Source: Rhizobium albus (GTDB lineage Bacteria; Pseudomonadota; Alphaproteobacteria; Rhizobiales; Rhizobiaceae). From it: a DNA stretch of 64,000 nucleotides. Shown here one piece after another: positions 41,997 to 51,128 of the stretch; position 1 is the stretch's first letter; every line of letters starts with the position of its first letter. The notes under the pieces were generated by a model. The model was not told the DNA's origin. It saw nothing but the letters and a program-made list of their open reading frames with translations, and searched no databases. Both the position numbers and the translations under genes were made by a program. The stretch spans positions 186,001 to 250,000 of the forward strand of contig BSNO01000003.1 of assembly GCA_030160035.1 (NCBI GenBank), read 5' to 3'.

Positions 41997-42584
41997 ATGC
42001 GTGCGTGGGTAATCGGAGCAATGGCTGTCGCCGGTGCGACGCTATATGGCCCTACCGCCGTCTCACCATCATTCGCGATCACGTTGGAGGAGGCGGCGGG
42101 CAGCTACCGGGTGGCCGACAATTCGCAGATCCGGTTCTCGGTCGACCAGGTTGGCGGCGGCGGCATCGCCGGCCAGTTCGCGACATTCACCGGAACGCTG
42201 CAGCTGAATGCCGCCGATCCATCCCGCTCAGTCGTCGTCTTCGATCTCTATCCGGAGAGTGTGTCGACCGGCCAGCAGCGCATCGATGACTTTCTGCGCT
42301 CGGCTGCGGTGTTCGATACCGCACATTATGACGTCGTGAGTTTCCGATCGATCGACGTCAGGCTGACCGGGCCCGATACGGCGGTCGTCCACGGCATCGT
42401 CACGGCACGCGGCAAGAGCGCCGAAGCCGATTTCGACGTGGCACTGACAGGCGAGGGACCGGGGTCGCTGCAGTTTCGGGTAACGGGCGACATCATGCGG
42501 TCGCCCTTCGGCATGGAAGTCGGCACGCCTATTTACTCGAACGTCGTCCGCTTCGACATGCAACTGGAAACGATGCGCCGTTGA
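41997..42584 (+). CDS. YceI-family periplasmic protein
   Basis: A 195-residue protein with a signal peptide (cleavage near PSFA-I) and one YceI lipocalin-like barrel (SQIRFSVDQVGGGGIAGQF, then SAAVFDTAHYDVVSFRS and the final strand VVRFDMQLETM). YceI relatives bind polyisoprenoid-type lipids. GGAGGA lies 8 bases before the ATG. It is probably in an operon with the upstream cytochrome b561 gene. Confidence 0.92.
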   Translation: MRAWVIGAMAVAGATLYGPTAVSPSFAITLEEAAGSYRVADNSQIRFSVDQVGGGGIAGQFATFTGTLQLNAADPSRSVVVFDLYPESVSTGQQRIDDFLRSAAVFDTAHYDVVSFRSIDVRLTGPDTAVVHGIVTARGKSAEADFDVALTGEGPGSLQFRVTGDIMRSPFGMEVGTPIYSNVVRFDMQLETMRR

Positions 42585-42608
42585 TCGGCGCATCGCTGGC
42601 TTGGGATT

Positions 42609-43514
42609 TTAGGCGTCTTCGACGACGCGGAGAGCCTTGGCGCGCTCGGCGGCGGTCTTCTTCACCGCATCCTGCACCTTCTCGAAAGCACGGACTTCGA
42701 TCTGCCGCACGCGCTCGCGGCTGATGTCGAACTCGCCTGAAAGGTCTTCCAGCGTGATCGGGTTCTCCGAAAGCCGGCGGGCCTCGAAGATACGACGCTC
42801 GCGGTCGTTCAACACATTGAGCGCTCCGGCAAGCATGGAGCGACGATCGTCGAGCTCGTCCTGCTCGATCAGCATGTCTTCCTGGCTTTCGCTGTCGTCG
42901 ACGAGCCAATCCTGCCACTGGCCAGACTCGCCTTCCGTTGCGCGGATCGGTGCGTTGAGCGAAGCATCGCCGGAGAGACGGCGGTTCATCGACACGACCT
43001 CGTCCTCGGAGACGTTGAGGGTCGTGGCGATGTGCGAAACCTGGTCAGGCCGCAGATCGCCTTCTTCCAGCGCCTGCATCTTGCCCTTGAGCTTGCGCAG
43101 GTTGAAGAACAGCCGCTTTTGGTTGGCAGTCGTGCCCATCTTCACGAGCGACCACGAACGCAGGATGTACTCTTGAATCGACGCCTTGATCCACCACATG
43201 GCGTATGTCGCCAGGCGGAAGCCACGTTCCGGATCGAACTTCTTGACGGCCTGCATGAGGCCGACATTGCCTTCGGAAACGACTTCGCCGATCGGCAGAC
43301 CATAACCGCGATAGCCCATCGCGATCTTGGCAACGAGACGAAGGTGACTGGTCACCAACCGGTGAGCAGCTTCGCGATCGCCATGCTCCTGATAGCGCTT
43401 GCCGAGCATGTACTCTTCCTGCGGCTGCAGCATCGGGAACTTGCGGATTTCTTCGAGGTAGCGGTTGAGGCCGCCTTCACCGGACGAAATTGATGGCAAT
43501 GTATTGCGGGCCAT
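42609..43514 (-). CDS. rpoH: RNA polymerase heat-shock sigma factor RpoH
   Basis: A 301-residue sigma-70 family group 3 factor. Region 2 includes GYRGYGLPIGEVVSEGNVG and LATYAMWWIKASIQEYILR. The RpoH-specific box QKRLFFNLRKLKG is directly after it. Region 4.2 ends with ISRERVRQIEVRAFEKVQ. It directs transcription of chaperone and protease genes such as ftsH. The ATG at 43514 follows AAAGGG. Rhizobia often have two rpoH genes; I cannot say which this is. It is followed upstream, in the same orientation, by rluD-like, a common neighbour. Confidence 0.96.
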   Translation of the reverse strand: MARNTLPSISSGEGGLNRYLEEIRKFPMLQPQEEYMLGKRYQEHGDREAAHRLVTSHLRLVAKIAMGYRGYGLPIGEVVSEGNVGLMQAVKKFDPERGFRLATYAMWWIKASIQEYILRSWSLVKMGTTANQKRLFFNLRKLKGKMQALEEGDLRPDQVSHIATTLNVSEDEVVSMNRRLSGDASLNAPIRATEGESGQWQDWLVDDSESQEDMLIEQDELDDRRSMLAGALNVLNDRERRIFEARRLSENPITLEDLSGEFDISRERVRQIEVRAFEKVQDAVKKTAAERAKALRVVEDA

Positions 43515-43714
43515 GTGAGCACCCTTTCCAAATGGTTTTGGCCCCCCACATGCGCTCGGGCGGGCCAATCATGTCATGTCGTCTGTCGACCGACATGCTT
43601 TGAGTTTAGAGATAATTACGGCCGAAACGCGGATCAAGCGGTGTTACCGCGAACGCGAATGCGTGAACGCTCCGTCAATGGTTATGACGGTGACCGCCAA
43701 TCGTGCCGTTTGTT

Positions 43715-44752
43715 TCAGCTGACCTTAGGAATTTCCCGAAACGCTTCGATCAGGCCGGCGAGATCCGCGGGCACGGGCGCTTCGAAACGCAAATCCTCAC
43801 CCGTCACAGGGTGTTCGAACGCCAGGAGGAATGCGTGGAGCGCCTGGCGGGGAAAGCTATCGACCTTGGCCTTGAGATCGACTGGGAGCCGGTTTGACTT
43901 CGTCCGCATCGCAGCGCCGTAGTCCTGATCGCCGATCAGCGGATGGCCGATATGGGTCATGTGCACGCGGATCTGGTGGGTGCGGCCCGTTTCCAGGCGG
44001 CATTCGACAAGGCTTGCCAAGGCCGTGGCGTCATTGGCGGCGCCGAAGCGATCGGTGACGCGGAAATGGGTGATTGCTTCCTGGGCGTCGCCGCTCAGAT
44101 CCTTGCGCACGGCGCGGCGTACCCGGTCATTGCTGCGCCCGAGCGGCGCGTCGATCGTCCCCGCCATCCGGTCCGGCTGGCCCCAGACGAGCGCAACATA
44201 GGCGCGCTCGAGACTGCCCGTACGGCCATGGTCCGCGAACTGCGCGGCGAGACCCTTGTGGGCGGCGTCGTTCTTGGCGACCACCATTACGCCGGTCGTG
44301 TCCTTGTCCAGCCGATGCACGATGCCCGGCCGGCGCACGCCACCAATGCCGGAAAGACTGTCGCCGCAATGATGGATCAGCGCGTTCACCAGCGTGCCCG
44401 TCCAGTTGCCGGCCGCCGGGTGTACCACAAGGCCTGCCGGCTTCATGATGACGATGAGATCGTCGTCCTCATAGAGAATGTCGAGCGGGATCGCTTCGCC
44501 CTGCGGCTCGGGATCTTCCGCCGGCGGAATGTCGACCACTACGGTGTCGCCTGGTTTGATCTTCTTGTGCGGATCGGTGGCGGGCGCGCCATTCAACGTC
44601 ACCGCGCCTTCCTTGATCAGGGCCTTCAGGCGGCTGCGCGACAGGTCATCGCCGAACTCGGCGGCAAGCCACACATCCAGCCGGCCACTGGCCTCTTCGC
44701 CCGCCGTCAGCACTTTCTTATCGGATGTCGCTTCGTTAAAGGGTTCGGCCAT
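43715..44752 (-). CDS. rluD: RluA-family 23S rRNA pseudouridine synthase, RluD-like
   Basis: A 345-residue protein with an N-terminal S4 RNA-binding domain (GRLDVWLAAEFGDDLSRSRL) and an RluA catalytic domain with the invariant Asp in GIVHRLDKDTTGVMVVAKN. Later blocks are ECRLETGRTHQIRVHM and GHPLIGDQDYG. RluD isomerises uridines of helix 69 in 23S rRNA; the exact target here is inferred from length, S4 domain and the rpoH neighbour. The ATG at 44752 (MAEPFNEATS) is used; the frame is open further upstream but runs into the divergent gene. Confidence 0.88.
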   Translation of the reverse strand: MAEPFNEATSDKKVLTAGEEASGRLDVWLAAEFGDDLSRSRLKALIKEGAVTLNGAPATDPHKKIKPGDTVVVDIPPAEDPEPQGEAIPLDILYEDDDLIVIMKPAGLVVHPAAGNWTGTLVNALIHHCGDSLSGIGGVRRPGIVHRLDKDTTGVMVVAKNDAAHKGLAAQFADHGRTGSLERAYVALVWGQPDRMAGTIDAPLGRSNDRVRRAVRKDLSGDAQEAITHFRVTDRFGAANDATALASLVECRLETGRTHQIRVHMTHIGHPLIGDQDYGAAMRTKSNRLPVDLKAKVDSFPRQALHAFLLAFEHPVTGEDLRFEAPVPADLAGLIEAFREIPKVS

Positions 44753-44794
44753 GACACTGAATGAAAGGCGGCTTCGCCGCGTGAAGGGTTGACG

Positions 44795-45187
44795 ATGTCG
44801 AAGATGGAAACGCCGCCGGAGCTTGAAGAACAGCCGCTCGATCCGGAGGTTGAAAAGGTTCGGCGCAAGATGGTGCGCCTCCTTGCCGTGTCCATCGGCA
44901 TCATGTTCATCGGCGTTATGGCCGTGCTGGTCGCCATTGTCTATCGGATTTCCGAAACGGACGAGGCGGAGGTGGCGATGCCGTCGTCCGGAGACACGAT
45001 CTTCCCTGCCGAAGGTGCGGTCGCAACAGCGGAAGCGACCTTGCCGGCTGGCTTCACGGTTTCCACGGTTTCGCTCGACGGAGGCCGCATTCTCTTCTTC
45101 GGCACGAGCGGGGAGGGCGCATCGATGGCCTACGTCTTCGACATCGTCGAGGATCGCATCGTAGCAGAGATCTCGATCGGTCAATGA
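44795..45187 (+). CDS. Small single-pass membrane protein (possibly DUF6476)
   Basis: A 130-residue protein: acidic cytosolic N-terminus (ETPPELEEQPLDPEVEKV), one TM helix at about 29-50 (LLAVSIGIMFIGVMAVLVAIVY), and a small periplasmic domain ending YVFDIVEDRIVAEISIGQ. From memory it resembles a short Hyphomicrobiales family (DUF6476), which I cannot confirm. It is divergent from rluD, and its stop overlaps the next start (ATGA), so it is translationally coupled to the rRNA/tRNA methylase gene. Confidence 0.7.
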   Translation: MSKMETPPELEEQPLDPEVEKVRRKMVRLLAVSIGIMFIGVMAVLVAIVYRISETDEAEVAMPSSGDTIFPAEGAVATAEATLPAGFTVSTVSLDGGRILFFGTSGEGASMAYVFDIVEDRIVAEISIGQ

Positions 45188-46026
45188 ACGCGTCGATCGG
45201 CCGGCGTCTGATCCGCATCGAGGACGCCGACGACCCTCGTGTCGCGCCGTTCCGCAATATCCGCGAGCGGGATCTGGTCGGGCGCGAGCAGCGCTTCGTG
45301 GCGGAAGGCACCGTGGTGCTCAACGTGCTGGCCGATGTCCACGGCAAGCCCGGAAGGCCATCGGCTGAAATGCTGCTCGTTCTGGAAAACCGGCTCGCCG
45401 GTATCGCGAGCCTGCTCGAGCGATTTCCAGACGACGTGCCGCTGATGGTCGTTCCGCGCACCGTGATGGATGAAATCACGGGATTTCCCATGCATCGCGG
45501 CGTCCTGGCACTGGGACGCGTACCTGATCCGGTGACGAGCGCGTCTCTCCTGTCCGCAATGCCGGAAAGCGCTCTGGTGCTGGTCGCGGTCGGGATTTCG
45601 AACCACGACAATATGGGTGCACTGTTCCGCAATGCTGCCGCCTTCGGCGCTGATGCGCTGCTCCTGGATGGGCAAAGCTGCGATCCGCTTTACCGCAAGG
45701 CGATCCGCGTCTCGGTTGGCCATGCGCTGCGTGTGCCTTTTGCGCGCGCGCAAACGGCCGAGGGCTTGCTGGAAAAACTGGCTGCGGAGGATTTCACGAT
45801 CTTCACCCTGTCTCCTCGTGGCGAAACGACGATCGAGGCCGTCGTGCCGACCAAGCGCCTGGCGATCGTCGTCGGCACCGAGGGCGAGGGGCTACCGGCT
45901 GCGCTCCTAAGCCGCACATCGAGCGTCCGCATTCGCCAAGCGCCGGGCGTCGACAGCCTTAATCTGGCGACGGCAGCAGCGCTGGCGCTTCACGATCTCG
46001 CGCTGAAGATGGGACGGCTGGGTTAG
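45184..46026 (+). CDS. TrmH/SpoU-family RNA 2'-O-methyltransferase
   Basis: A 280-residue SPOUT methyltransferase. The three motifs are NHDNMGALFRNAAAFG (motif 1), LAIVVGTEGEGLPAALL (motif 2) and IRQAPGVDSLNLATAAALALH (motif 3), which form the knotted SAM site. An N-terminal substrate-binding domain begins RLIRIEDADDPRVAPF. Which tRNA or rRNA is methylated is not clear. Its ATG overlaps the stop of the small membrane protein gene. Confidence 0.9.
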   Translation: MNASIGRRLIRIEDADDPRVAPFRNIRERDLVGREQRFVAEGTVVLNVLADVHGKPGRPSAEMLLVLENRLAGIASLLERFPDDVPLMVVPRTVMDEITGFPMHRGVLALGRVPDPVTSASLLSAMPESALVLVAVGISNHDNMGALFRNAAAFGADALLLDGQSCDPLYRKAIRVSVGHALRVPFARAQTAEGLLEKLAAEDFTIFTLSPRGETTIEAVVPTKRLAIVVGTEGEGLPAALLSRTSSVRIRQAPGVDSLNLATAAALALHDLALKMGRLG

Positions 46027-46050
46027 CCAGCCGGCGAACGGCTCGAAAAT

Positions 46051-47247
46051 CTAATCGTGCAGCTGCGCCGCGGCCCGCGTGCCAAGGCTTTGCCGTGCGG
46101 CGTCGAAATTGGCGCCCTGTTCTGCTTCGACATTGCTGAGGATCGCGTAGATCGGCGAGGAGGCGCCTTCGCGGGCGGCCGTCAGGCTGATCATGCTTGC
46201 AGCGATTTCCTTGATCTCGCTTCTCAGTTCCTGGTCGCCGTCGCTGTCGTTGGCAGCGACGAGCCGGTCGACGAGAGCGGTGTGGCGTGCACGCAGGCGT
46301 TCGACGCGCTGGCTGATGGCAATCTTGGAGGCCTGAGCGCTGTCTTCGCTGGAGGCGTCGTTCGACTGTCCGTTGATCTCCATCGGCAGGCCCTTTGATT
46401 GTTCGGTGCCGTTCAGCGCCACGCGGCTTTCCTCATTGAGCTTCTGGCCGGCTTTTTCGAGTGCACGCAGATCGGCCGTCGCAGTCTTGAGCCGGTCGCG
46501 CAGGCGCGCGATCTCGGCAGTGCGCCGCTCGATCGTGCTTTCCTGATCGACGATCTTCGCAAGGTTTTCGGTGAGACGAGCCTCGAGCGCTGCACTGCGG
46601 CCCTCTTCGCGCTCAAGGCGGAACTGCAGGTCCTTGCTGCGGCTTTCGGCAGCATTCGTAGCGTCGCGCAGGCGCCGACGCTCTTCGACAGCCATATCGA
46701 GCGAGGAGCGGAGGCTCTCCAATTCGGTCTCACGGGTGGCAAGGTCGATGCGCATTGCCTCCAGATCGCTTGAAAGGCGCCGTGTGCTGCTGCTGAGCGA
46801 GCGTCGCTCTTCTTCCACGCGTGAAAGCCGCTCTTCCGTCTCCGAAAGCGCGAGCCGCAGCGCATCCGCGCGCTCGCGCTCCTGACGGTTGGAAGACCGA
46901 AGATCGGCGGCGTCGATGCTCAAGGCGTTGATCTGCTGGGTGAGCTCGGAAATCTCGCCGCGCATAGCCCCCGCTTTGCTCGCCAGCTCGTCCGCTCTTT
47001 TAGATTCGCCCACGCGGCGATCGCGCTCGTTGCGAAGAGAAATGGAGACGCGGCTGTTCTCGACCGCAAACGCGGCGCGCTCCATGTCCCGGGCGGCCTT
47101 GAGTTCACGGCTGCTGATCGGGACGGTCGCGTAAACGCGTTTTTCGGTGTAGCGCACGACTCGGCCGAATACGGCCGGCGCCAGGACGAGGCCGAGCAGC
47201 AGGGCTGACAAGAAGCCCAATGCAAAGAGCAATACAAACTCGACCAT
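46051..47247 (-). CDS. Membrane-anchored long coiled-coil protein
   Basis: A 398-residue protein with one N-terminal TM helix (FVLLFALGFLSALLLGLVL). Residues about 70-275 form a nearly continuous Arg/Glu/Leu-rich coiled coil with heptads (RLSRVEEERRSLSSSTRRLSS as an example region). A less ordered C-terminus follows. There is no enzymatic motif. The orientation is probably N-out with the coil in the cytoplasm, as in RmuC or zipper-like scaffold proteins, but I cannot assign a family. It stands alone between the methylase and the DUF1134 gene. Confidence 0.72.
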   Translation of the reverse strand: MVEFVLLFALGFLSALLLGLVLAPAVFGRVVRYTEKRVYATVPISSRELKAARDMERAAFAVENSRVSISLRNERDRRVGESKRADELASKAGAMRGEISELTQQINALSIDAADLRSSNRQERERADALRLALSETEERLSRVEEERRSLSSSTRRLSSDLEAMRIDLATRETELESLRSSLDMAVEERRRLRDATNAAESRSKDLQFRLEREEGRSAALEARLTENLAKIVDQESTIERRTAEIARLRDRLKTATADLRALEKAGQKLNEESRVALNGTEQSKGLPMEINGQSNDASSEDSAQASKIAISQRVERLRARHTALVDRLVAANDSDGDQELRSEIKEIAASMISLTAAREGASSPIYAILSNVEAEQGANFDAARQSLGTRAAAQLHD

Positions 47248-47498
47248 GGTTGCGTCAGACCAATAAGAGGGTGTCCCTACCCGAAACTGGTCTATCGCAA
47301 AACGGTTTCAAAAGAAATCACCGAGAAAGGTGAGGGTCGGTTTAGGTTAATCCCCAACCCGGCAAGCGGCTTACCGCTACCGCACTGTTTTCAAGGCAAT
47401 AATTGCAACGCCAACTGGCGCAGCTGCGAGCCCCACGCGGGCTCGCTCCGTCCCGCCATAACGCTTCCAATGGTAAGCGTCGGGTAAACAGCCAAGCC

Positions 47499-48089
47499 TT
47501 AGAACGGATTCCAGGTCGGCGACGATGTCAGTTTCAGGTAGCCGATGTTCAACCCGAGGCGCGCACCGACGCCGGTGCGGATCGGAACCAGCAGAACCTG
47601 GTCGCGGCGCATCACCTGCATGCCGACGCCCGCAACCACGAAAGCCGACCCACCGACGCCGGCAAAGCGGCCATAGACGCCGTTGATGCTCGGCAGGTCG
47701 TAGACGAGCATCATCGTGCGAGCGCCCTGGCCGCCGTAATCGAGACCGAGGGAAGGGCCCTGCCAGAAGAGATTGTGGCTGCCGGCGTTCTTGGTGTGCA
47801 GCTGGCCTTCGCCATAGGTCAGGCCGCCGATGAACGCGCCGCCGGCTTCCTCGCCAAGCACGTAGCCATTGGGCAGGCCATAGGACTGGAATGCCTGCTC
47901 GATGACCTTGGCGAGACCGCCGGAGGTCGAGCCGAAGAAATCGTGACCGGCGTCGACGATCTCCTGCATGCTGTATTCACCGGAATCTTGCTGCTGCTGT
48001 GCGTTGGCAGGCAAGGAATAAGCGAACGCGCCGGCGATCATCGCGATGGCGAACAGAACCCGGCGGGCGACGAGAAGCATCCTCGACAT
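47499..48089 (-). CDS. DUF1134 secreted protein
   Basis: A 196-residue exported protein. The signal peptide ends SLPANA-Q. The mature part matches the alphaproteobacterial DUF1134 family: IVDAGHDFFGSTSGGLAKVIE, then GYVLGEEAGGAFIGGLTYGEG and VAGVGMQVMRRDQVLLVPI. It is Gly-rich and related in pattern to SYLF/lipid-binding YSC84 domains. I chose the ATG at 48089 with AAGGAGAG upstream. The role is unknown. Confidence 0.85.
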   Translation of the reverse strand: MSRMLLVARRVLFAIAMIAGAFAYSLPANAQQQQDSGEYSMQEIVDAGHDFFGSTSGGLAKVIEQAFQSYGLPNGYVLGEEAGGAFIGGLTYGEGQLHTKNAGSHNLFWQGPSLGLDYGGQGARTMMLVYDLPSINGVYGRFAGVGGSAFVVAGVGMQVMRRDQVLLVPIRTGVGARLGLNIGYLKLTSSPTWNPF

Positions 48090-48146
48090 CAAACTCTCCT
48101 TCGATGGACCCGGAAAGGGACGAAGCGGCATTTTCGTCGCGTCAGA

Positions 48147-48161
48147 TTAAGAAACGGTTTA
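48147..48161. promoter_or_regulatory. Candidate CtrA box in the DUF1134/chpT divergent gap (one mismatch)
   Basis: TTAA-N7-TTTA, 57 bases from the DUF1134 start and 121 from chpT. One mismatch from the consensus. It is interesting because ChpT phosphorylates CtrA, so a loop would be plausible. Confidence 0.25.
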
Positions 48162-48282
48162 CCTAAAATCGGATCAAAGGGGGTGACGGGGAAGAGCCTC
48201 ACGCGTCACCTTGGCACCAGCTTCGCGCACTAGGTTTCGGCCCCGCCCCGATCTGATCGTCGCCACGTCGCATGGAGAAGAT

Positions 48283-48924
48283 ATGTCCAGAAATCCGAAT
48301 CTCACACTTGCCGGGCCGGATCTCGCCGCGCTTCTCTGCAGCCGGGTGTGCCATGATATCATCTCGCCCGTTGGTGCGATCAACAACGGCCTGGAGCTTC
48401 TCGATGAAGGCGGTGCCGATGTCGAGGCGATGGACCTCATTCGCCAGAGCGCGCTCAATGCGTCGGTTCGTCTGAAGTTCGCCCGTCTGGCCTTCGGTGC
48501 ATCCGGTTCGGTCGGTGCCTCGATCGACACCGGCGAAGCGCAGAAGGCGACCGAAGACTATGTCGGCGCCGATGCCAAGACCACGATCACCTGGAACGGC
48601 CCGCGCGCGATCATCCCCAAGAACAAGGTCAAGCTGCTCTTGAACCTGTTCCTCGTGGCTTATGGCGCGATCCCGCGCGGTGGCAACATCGACATCCACC
48701 TGGAAGATCTTGAGACGACGCCGCGCTTCCGTCTGATCTCGAAGGGCCGCATGGTCCGCGTGCCGCCGAAGTTCCTGGAAATCCATTCCGGCGAACTGGA
48801 CGAGCCGGTCGACGCCCATTCGATCCAGCCCTATTACACGGTTCTGCTCGCAGACGAGGCTGGCATGCGAATCAGCGCCTCGTCCGATGGTGAAGCGGTC
48901 ACTTTCGTGGCCGAACCGGTCTGA
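48283..48924 (+). CDS. chpT: Histidine phosphotransferase ChpT
   Basis: A 213-residue protein that passes phosphate from the CckA hybrid kinase to CtrA and CpdR in alphaproteobacteria. It resembles a histidine kinase with a DHp helix pair and a degenerate ATPase domain. The phospho-His is His24 in the block VCHDIISPVGAINNGLELL. No ATP-binding N/G boxes are visible, as expected. GGAGAAG lies just upstream of the ATG. With ctrA and sciP within 4 kb, the assignment is strong. Confidence 0.93.
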   Translation: MSRNPNLTLAGPDLAALLCSRVCHDIISPVGAINNGLELLDEGGADVEAMDLIRQSALNASVRLKFARLAFGASGSVGASIDTGEAQKATEDYVGADAKTTITWNGPRAIIPKNKVKLLLNLFLVAYGAIPRGGNIDIHLEDLETTPRFRLISKGRMVRVPPKFLEIHSGELDEPVDAHSIQPYYTVLLADEAGMRISASSDGEAVTFVAEPV

Positions 48925-49066
48925 TTCCGGCCGGTTGCCTGCGTCGCTTCGGCAAGCAACCGTTAAGCCTGTACGTTGAGAGAATATTCGCAAGAGCGCG
49001 TTAAGGTACGATCCATCAAGAACGGCTGGACGTTTAGGTCCAAAGCCGACAGAAAGGGATCGTGCC

Positions 49067-49432
49067 ATGCAGCGTCTCATGATCGTCGATGATTCGTCCG
49101 TCATCCGGAAAGTCGCCAAGCGCATTCTCTCCGGCCTCGACTTTCTCGTGTCCGAAGCTGATACGGGTCACCAGGCCCTGGTGCACTGCCAGGCGCAGCT
49201 GCCCCATATCCTGATCGTCGATGCAACCATGCCCGATGCGCTGGAAATCATCGGCGCAGTGCGTCAGCTGCCCGGCGGCGCCGCCGTTCGGATCTACTAT
49301 TGCCTCGTCGAAGCCGATCTCAAGTCGATGATGCAGGGCAAGCGCGCCGGTGCCGACGACTTCCTGATCAAGCCTTTCGATCGCCGCATCCTGACCTCCG
49401 TTTTCGGACATCTGAGCAAGGCCGTCGCCTAA
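49067..49432 (+). CDS. Stand-alone CheY-like response regulator
   Basis: A 121-residue receiver domain only: acidic pocket IVDDS (Asp8-Asp9), phospho-acceptor Asp52 in LIVDATMP, and Lys102 in FLIKPF. The switch Thr/Ser position after strand 4 is not a clear T or S (RIYYCLVEAD), so output coupling may be unusual. The similar small regulator CpdR is a ChpT partner in other alphaproteobacteria; this protein could be such a target, but sequence alone does not prove it. It is 142 bases after chpT. Confidence 0.85.
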   Translation: MQRLMIVDDSSVIRKVAKRILSGLDFLVSEADTGHQALVHCQAQLPHILIVDATMPDALEIIGAVRQLPGGAAVRIYYCLVEADLKSMMQGKRAGADDFLIKPFDRRILTSVFGHLSKAVA

Positions 49433-49451
49433 AACACCGCCCCCTCGACGC

Positions 49452-49474
49452 AAAAAGCCGCCCGAAGGCGGCTT
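49452..49474 (-). terminator. Rho-independent terminator after ctrA
   Basis: On the minus strand AAGCCGCC pairs with GGCGGCTT, followed by TTTTTG. It lies 25 bases past the ctrA stop. Confidence 0.85.
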
Positions 49475-49498
49475 CAATGCAGTGAGACGGCGGAGAAA

Positions 49499-50200
49499 TC
49501 AGGCGATTTCGCGGACTTCCGCGTCATCCGGCTCGCGCAGCACATAGCCGCGGCCCCAGACAGTCTCGATATAGTTCTTGCCGCCGGCGGCCGTGGCGAG
49601 CTTCTTGCGAAGCTTGCAGATGAAGACGTCGATGATCTTCAGTTCAGGCTCGTCCATCCCACCGTAGAGGTGGTTGAGGAACATTTCCTTGGTGAGCGTC
49701 GTGCCTTTGCGGAGCGAAAGCAGCTCCAGCATCTGGTATTCCTTGCCCGTGAGGTGCACGCGCTGGGTGGCGACCTCGACGGTCTTGGCATCGAGATTGA
49801 CGATCAGGTCGCCGGTCGTGATGACCGACTGCGCATGACCCTTGGAGCGACGCACGATAGCGTGGATACGGGCAACCAGCTCGTCCTTGTGGAACGGCTT
49901 GGTCATGTAGTCGTCAGCGCCGAAGCCGAGACCGCGAACCTTGTCTTCGATGCCGGCCATGCCGGAAAGGATCAGGATCGGCGTCTTGATCTTGGACAGA
50001 CGCAGGGTGCGCAGCACCTCGTAACCGGACATGTCGGGCAGGTTCAGGTCAAGCAGGATGATGTCGTAATCATACAGCTTGCCGAGGTCGACGCCCTCTT
50101 CGCCGAGATCGGTCGTGTAAACATTGAAGCTCTCGGACTTCAGCATCAGTTCGATACTCTGCGCTGTCGCGCTGTCGTCCTCGATGAGTAGAACCCGCAT
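49499..50200 (-). CDS. ctrA: Cell-cycle master response regulator CtrA
   Basis: A 233-residue OmpR/PhoB-type regulator that controls replication, division and motility genes in alphaproteobacteria. Receiver: [18 protein letters not shown], phospho-Asp at residue 51, Lys in [14 protein letters not shown]-binding wing helix: [17 protein letters not shown] and [11 protein letters not shown]. The N-terminus [14 protein letters not shown] is the near-invariant CtrA start, at ATG 50200. The last residues (DDAEVREIA) differ from the Ala-Ala ClpXP degron of Caulobacter CtrA. Confidence 0.97.
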   Translation of the reverse strand: MRVLLIEDDSATAQSIELMLKSESFNVYTTDLGEEGVDLGKLYDYDIILLDLNLPDMSGYEVLRTLRLSKIKTPILILSGMAGIEDKVRGLGFGADDYMTKPFHKDELVARIHAIVRRSKGHAQSVITTGDLIVNLDAKTVEVATQRVHLTGKEYQMLELLSLRKGTTLTKEMFLNHLYGGMDEPELKIIDVFICKLRKKLATAAGGKNYIETVWGRGYVLREPDDAEVREIA

Positions 50201-50674
50201 ATTTATCCCCTTTTCCGCCGCCCCGCAGCCCTGGCCAAGCCGAGACGGAACGGATCCAGTCGTTGCCTGTGTCCAAGATTGCCAGCGAATGGTTAACAAA
50301 TTCCGATTCAGTCTGGCAACCGGTTTCCTGCCTGTTAAAATTCAGCATCAGAGCACTGAATTCTAATAGGAAATATTCCCGCGACCGCTCACCGTTCATG
50401 TGAGCGAATCGCGCTAAGTGACTCTACCGACTCGTCAATGACGAACTGGCGCTCATTCGCCGCCGCCATTTACCGAGCCTTAAATGGTCGTCCTTATGAT
50501 TAACGATGCCCGTAAACGAAACGTTACCGAGGTCAGGTTTTTGTTAAGATTTCGGAGATTTCTTTCGGCGGCGGGCGATGTGGCATCGGGGGCGGTGGGG
50601 AATACCCGCACCGGCGCACTTTCGGCCGGTGGCGCCATTGGCGCAGAGGCCTCGTGTTCGGAGAGTATTGCGTC
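50201..50674. other. 474-base ctrA upstream regulatory region
   Basis: No open reading frame of note. It is AT-richer than its surroundings. It contains five TTAA half-sites (50293-50296, 50335-50338, 50480-50483, 50500-50503 and 50544-50547) and a cluster of four GANTC sites. No perfect TTAA-N7-TTAA is present. It must hold the ctrA promoters and those of the divergent fliJ-like gene. Confidence 0.7.
50305..50433. promoter_or_regulatory. Cluster of four GANTC (CcrM) methylation sites upstream of ctrA
   Basis: GATTC at 50305-50309, GAATC at 50406-50410, GACTC at 50420-50424 and GACTC at 50429-50433. About 0.5 would be expected by chance in 129 bases. In Caulobacter the ctrA P1 promoter is controlled by the methylation state of a GANTC site. 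Confidence 0.55.
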
Positions 50675-51031
50675 ATGAAATCACGTGAGAGTCTTGTTCG
50701 TTTGAAGGCATTTCAATTGAACGAGAAACGCCGCCAACTGGCCCAGATTGGCACCATGATGGGGGAGCTGGAGCGCATGTGCGCGGAATTGGAGCAGCAG
50801 ATCGTCGCTGAAGAGAAGAAGGCGGGTATTACCGACACCAACCATTTCGCCTATCCGACCTTCGCCAAGGCTGCGCGCAAGCGGGCGGACAATCTTCTCG
50901 GATCGCTGCGGGAATTGAAGGTCCAGCGAGATGCCGCTGAACTGGCCGTCGAGGAAGCCGACGCCGATTATGCCAAGGCTGCTGCGCTGGAAGAGCGCGA
51001 CGCGGGGCAGCGTCTCGGCCGCGCCGGGTAA
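50675..51031 (+). CDS. fliJ: FliJ-like flagellar export chaperone
   Basis: A 118-residue, nearly all-helical protein (SRESLVRLKAFQLNEKRRQL, then RKRADNLLGSLRELKVQRD) with the two-helix coiled-coil pattern of FliJ, a cytosolic part of the flagellar export gate. Sequence identity in this family is low, so the assignment rests on length, helix pattern and the ctrA neighbourhood, where rhizobia carry such a gene. ATG 50675 follows GGAGAG. Other flagellar genes are not in the window. Confidence 0.65.
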   Translation: MKSRESLVRLKAFQLNEKRRQLAQIGTMMGELERMCAELEQQIVAEEKKAGITDTNHFAYPTFAKAARKRADNLLGSLRELKVQRDAAELAVEEADADYAKAAALEERDAGQRLGRAG

Positions 51032-51073
51032 CGGATAGACCGTTCGGCGACACGTAGTCGCCGATCAAAATGG

Positions 51074-51098
51074 AAAAGGCGCCCCAAGCCGGGGCGCC
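51074..51098 (-). terminator. Rho-independent terminator for the PepSY-like gene
   Basis: GGCGCCCC pairs with GGGGCGCC around AAGCC. The T-run is on the minus strand, serving the gene that ends at 51129. Confidence 0.75.
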
Positions 51099-51128
51099 CA
51101 TTGTCGTGTCGATCAGGCTTGTGCTTGA

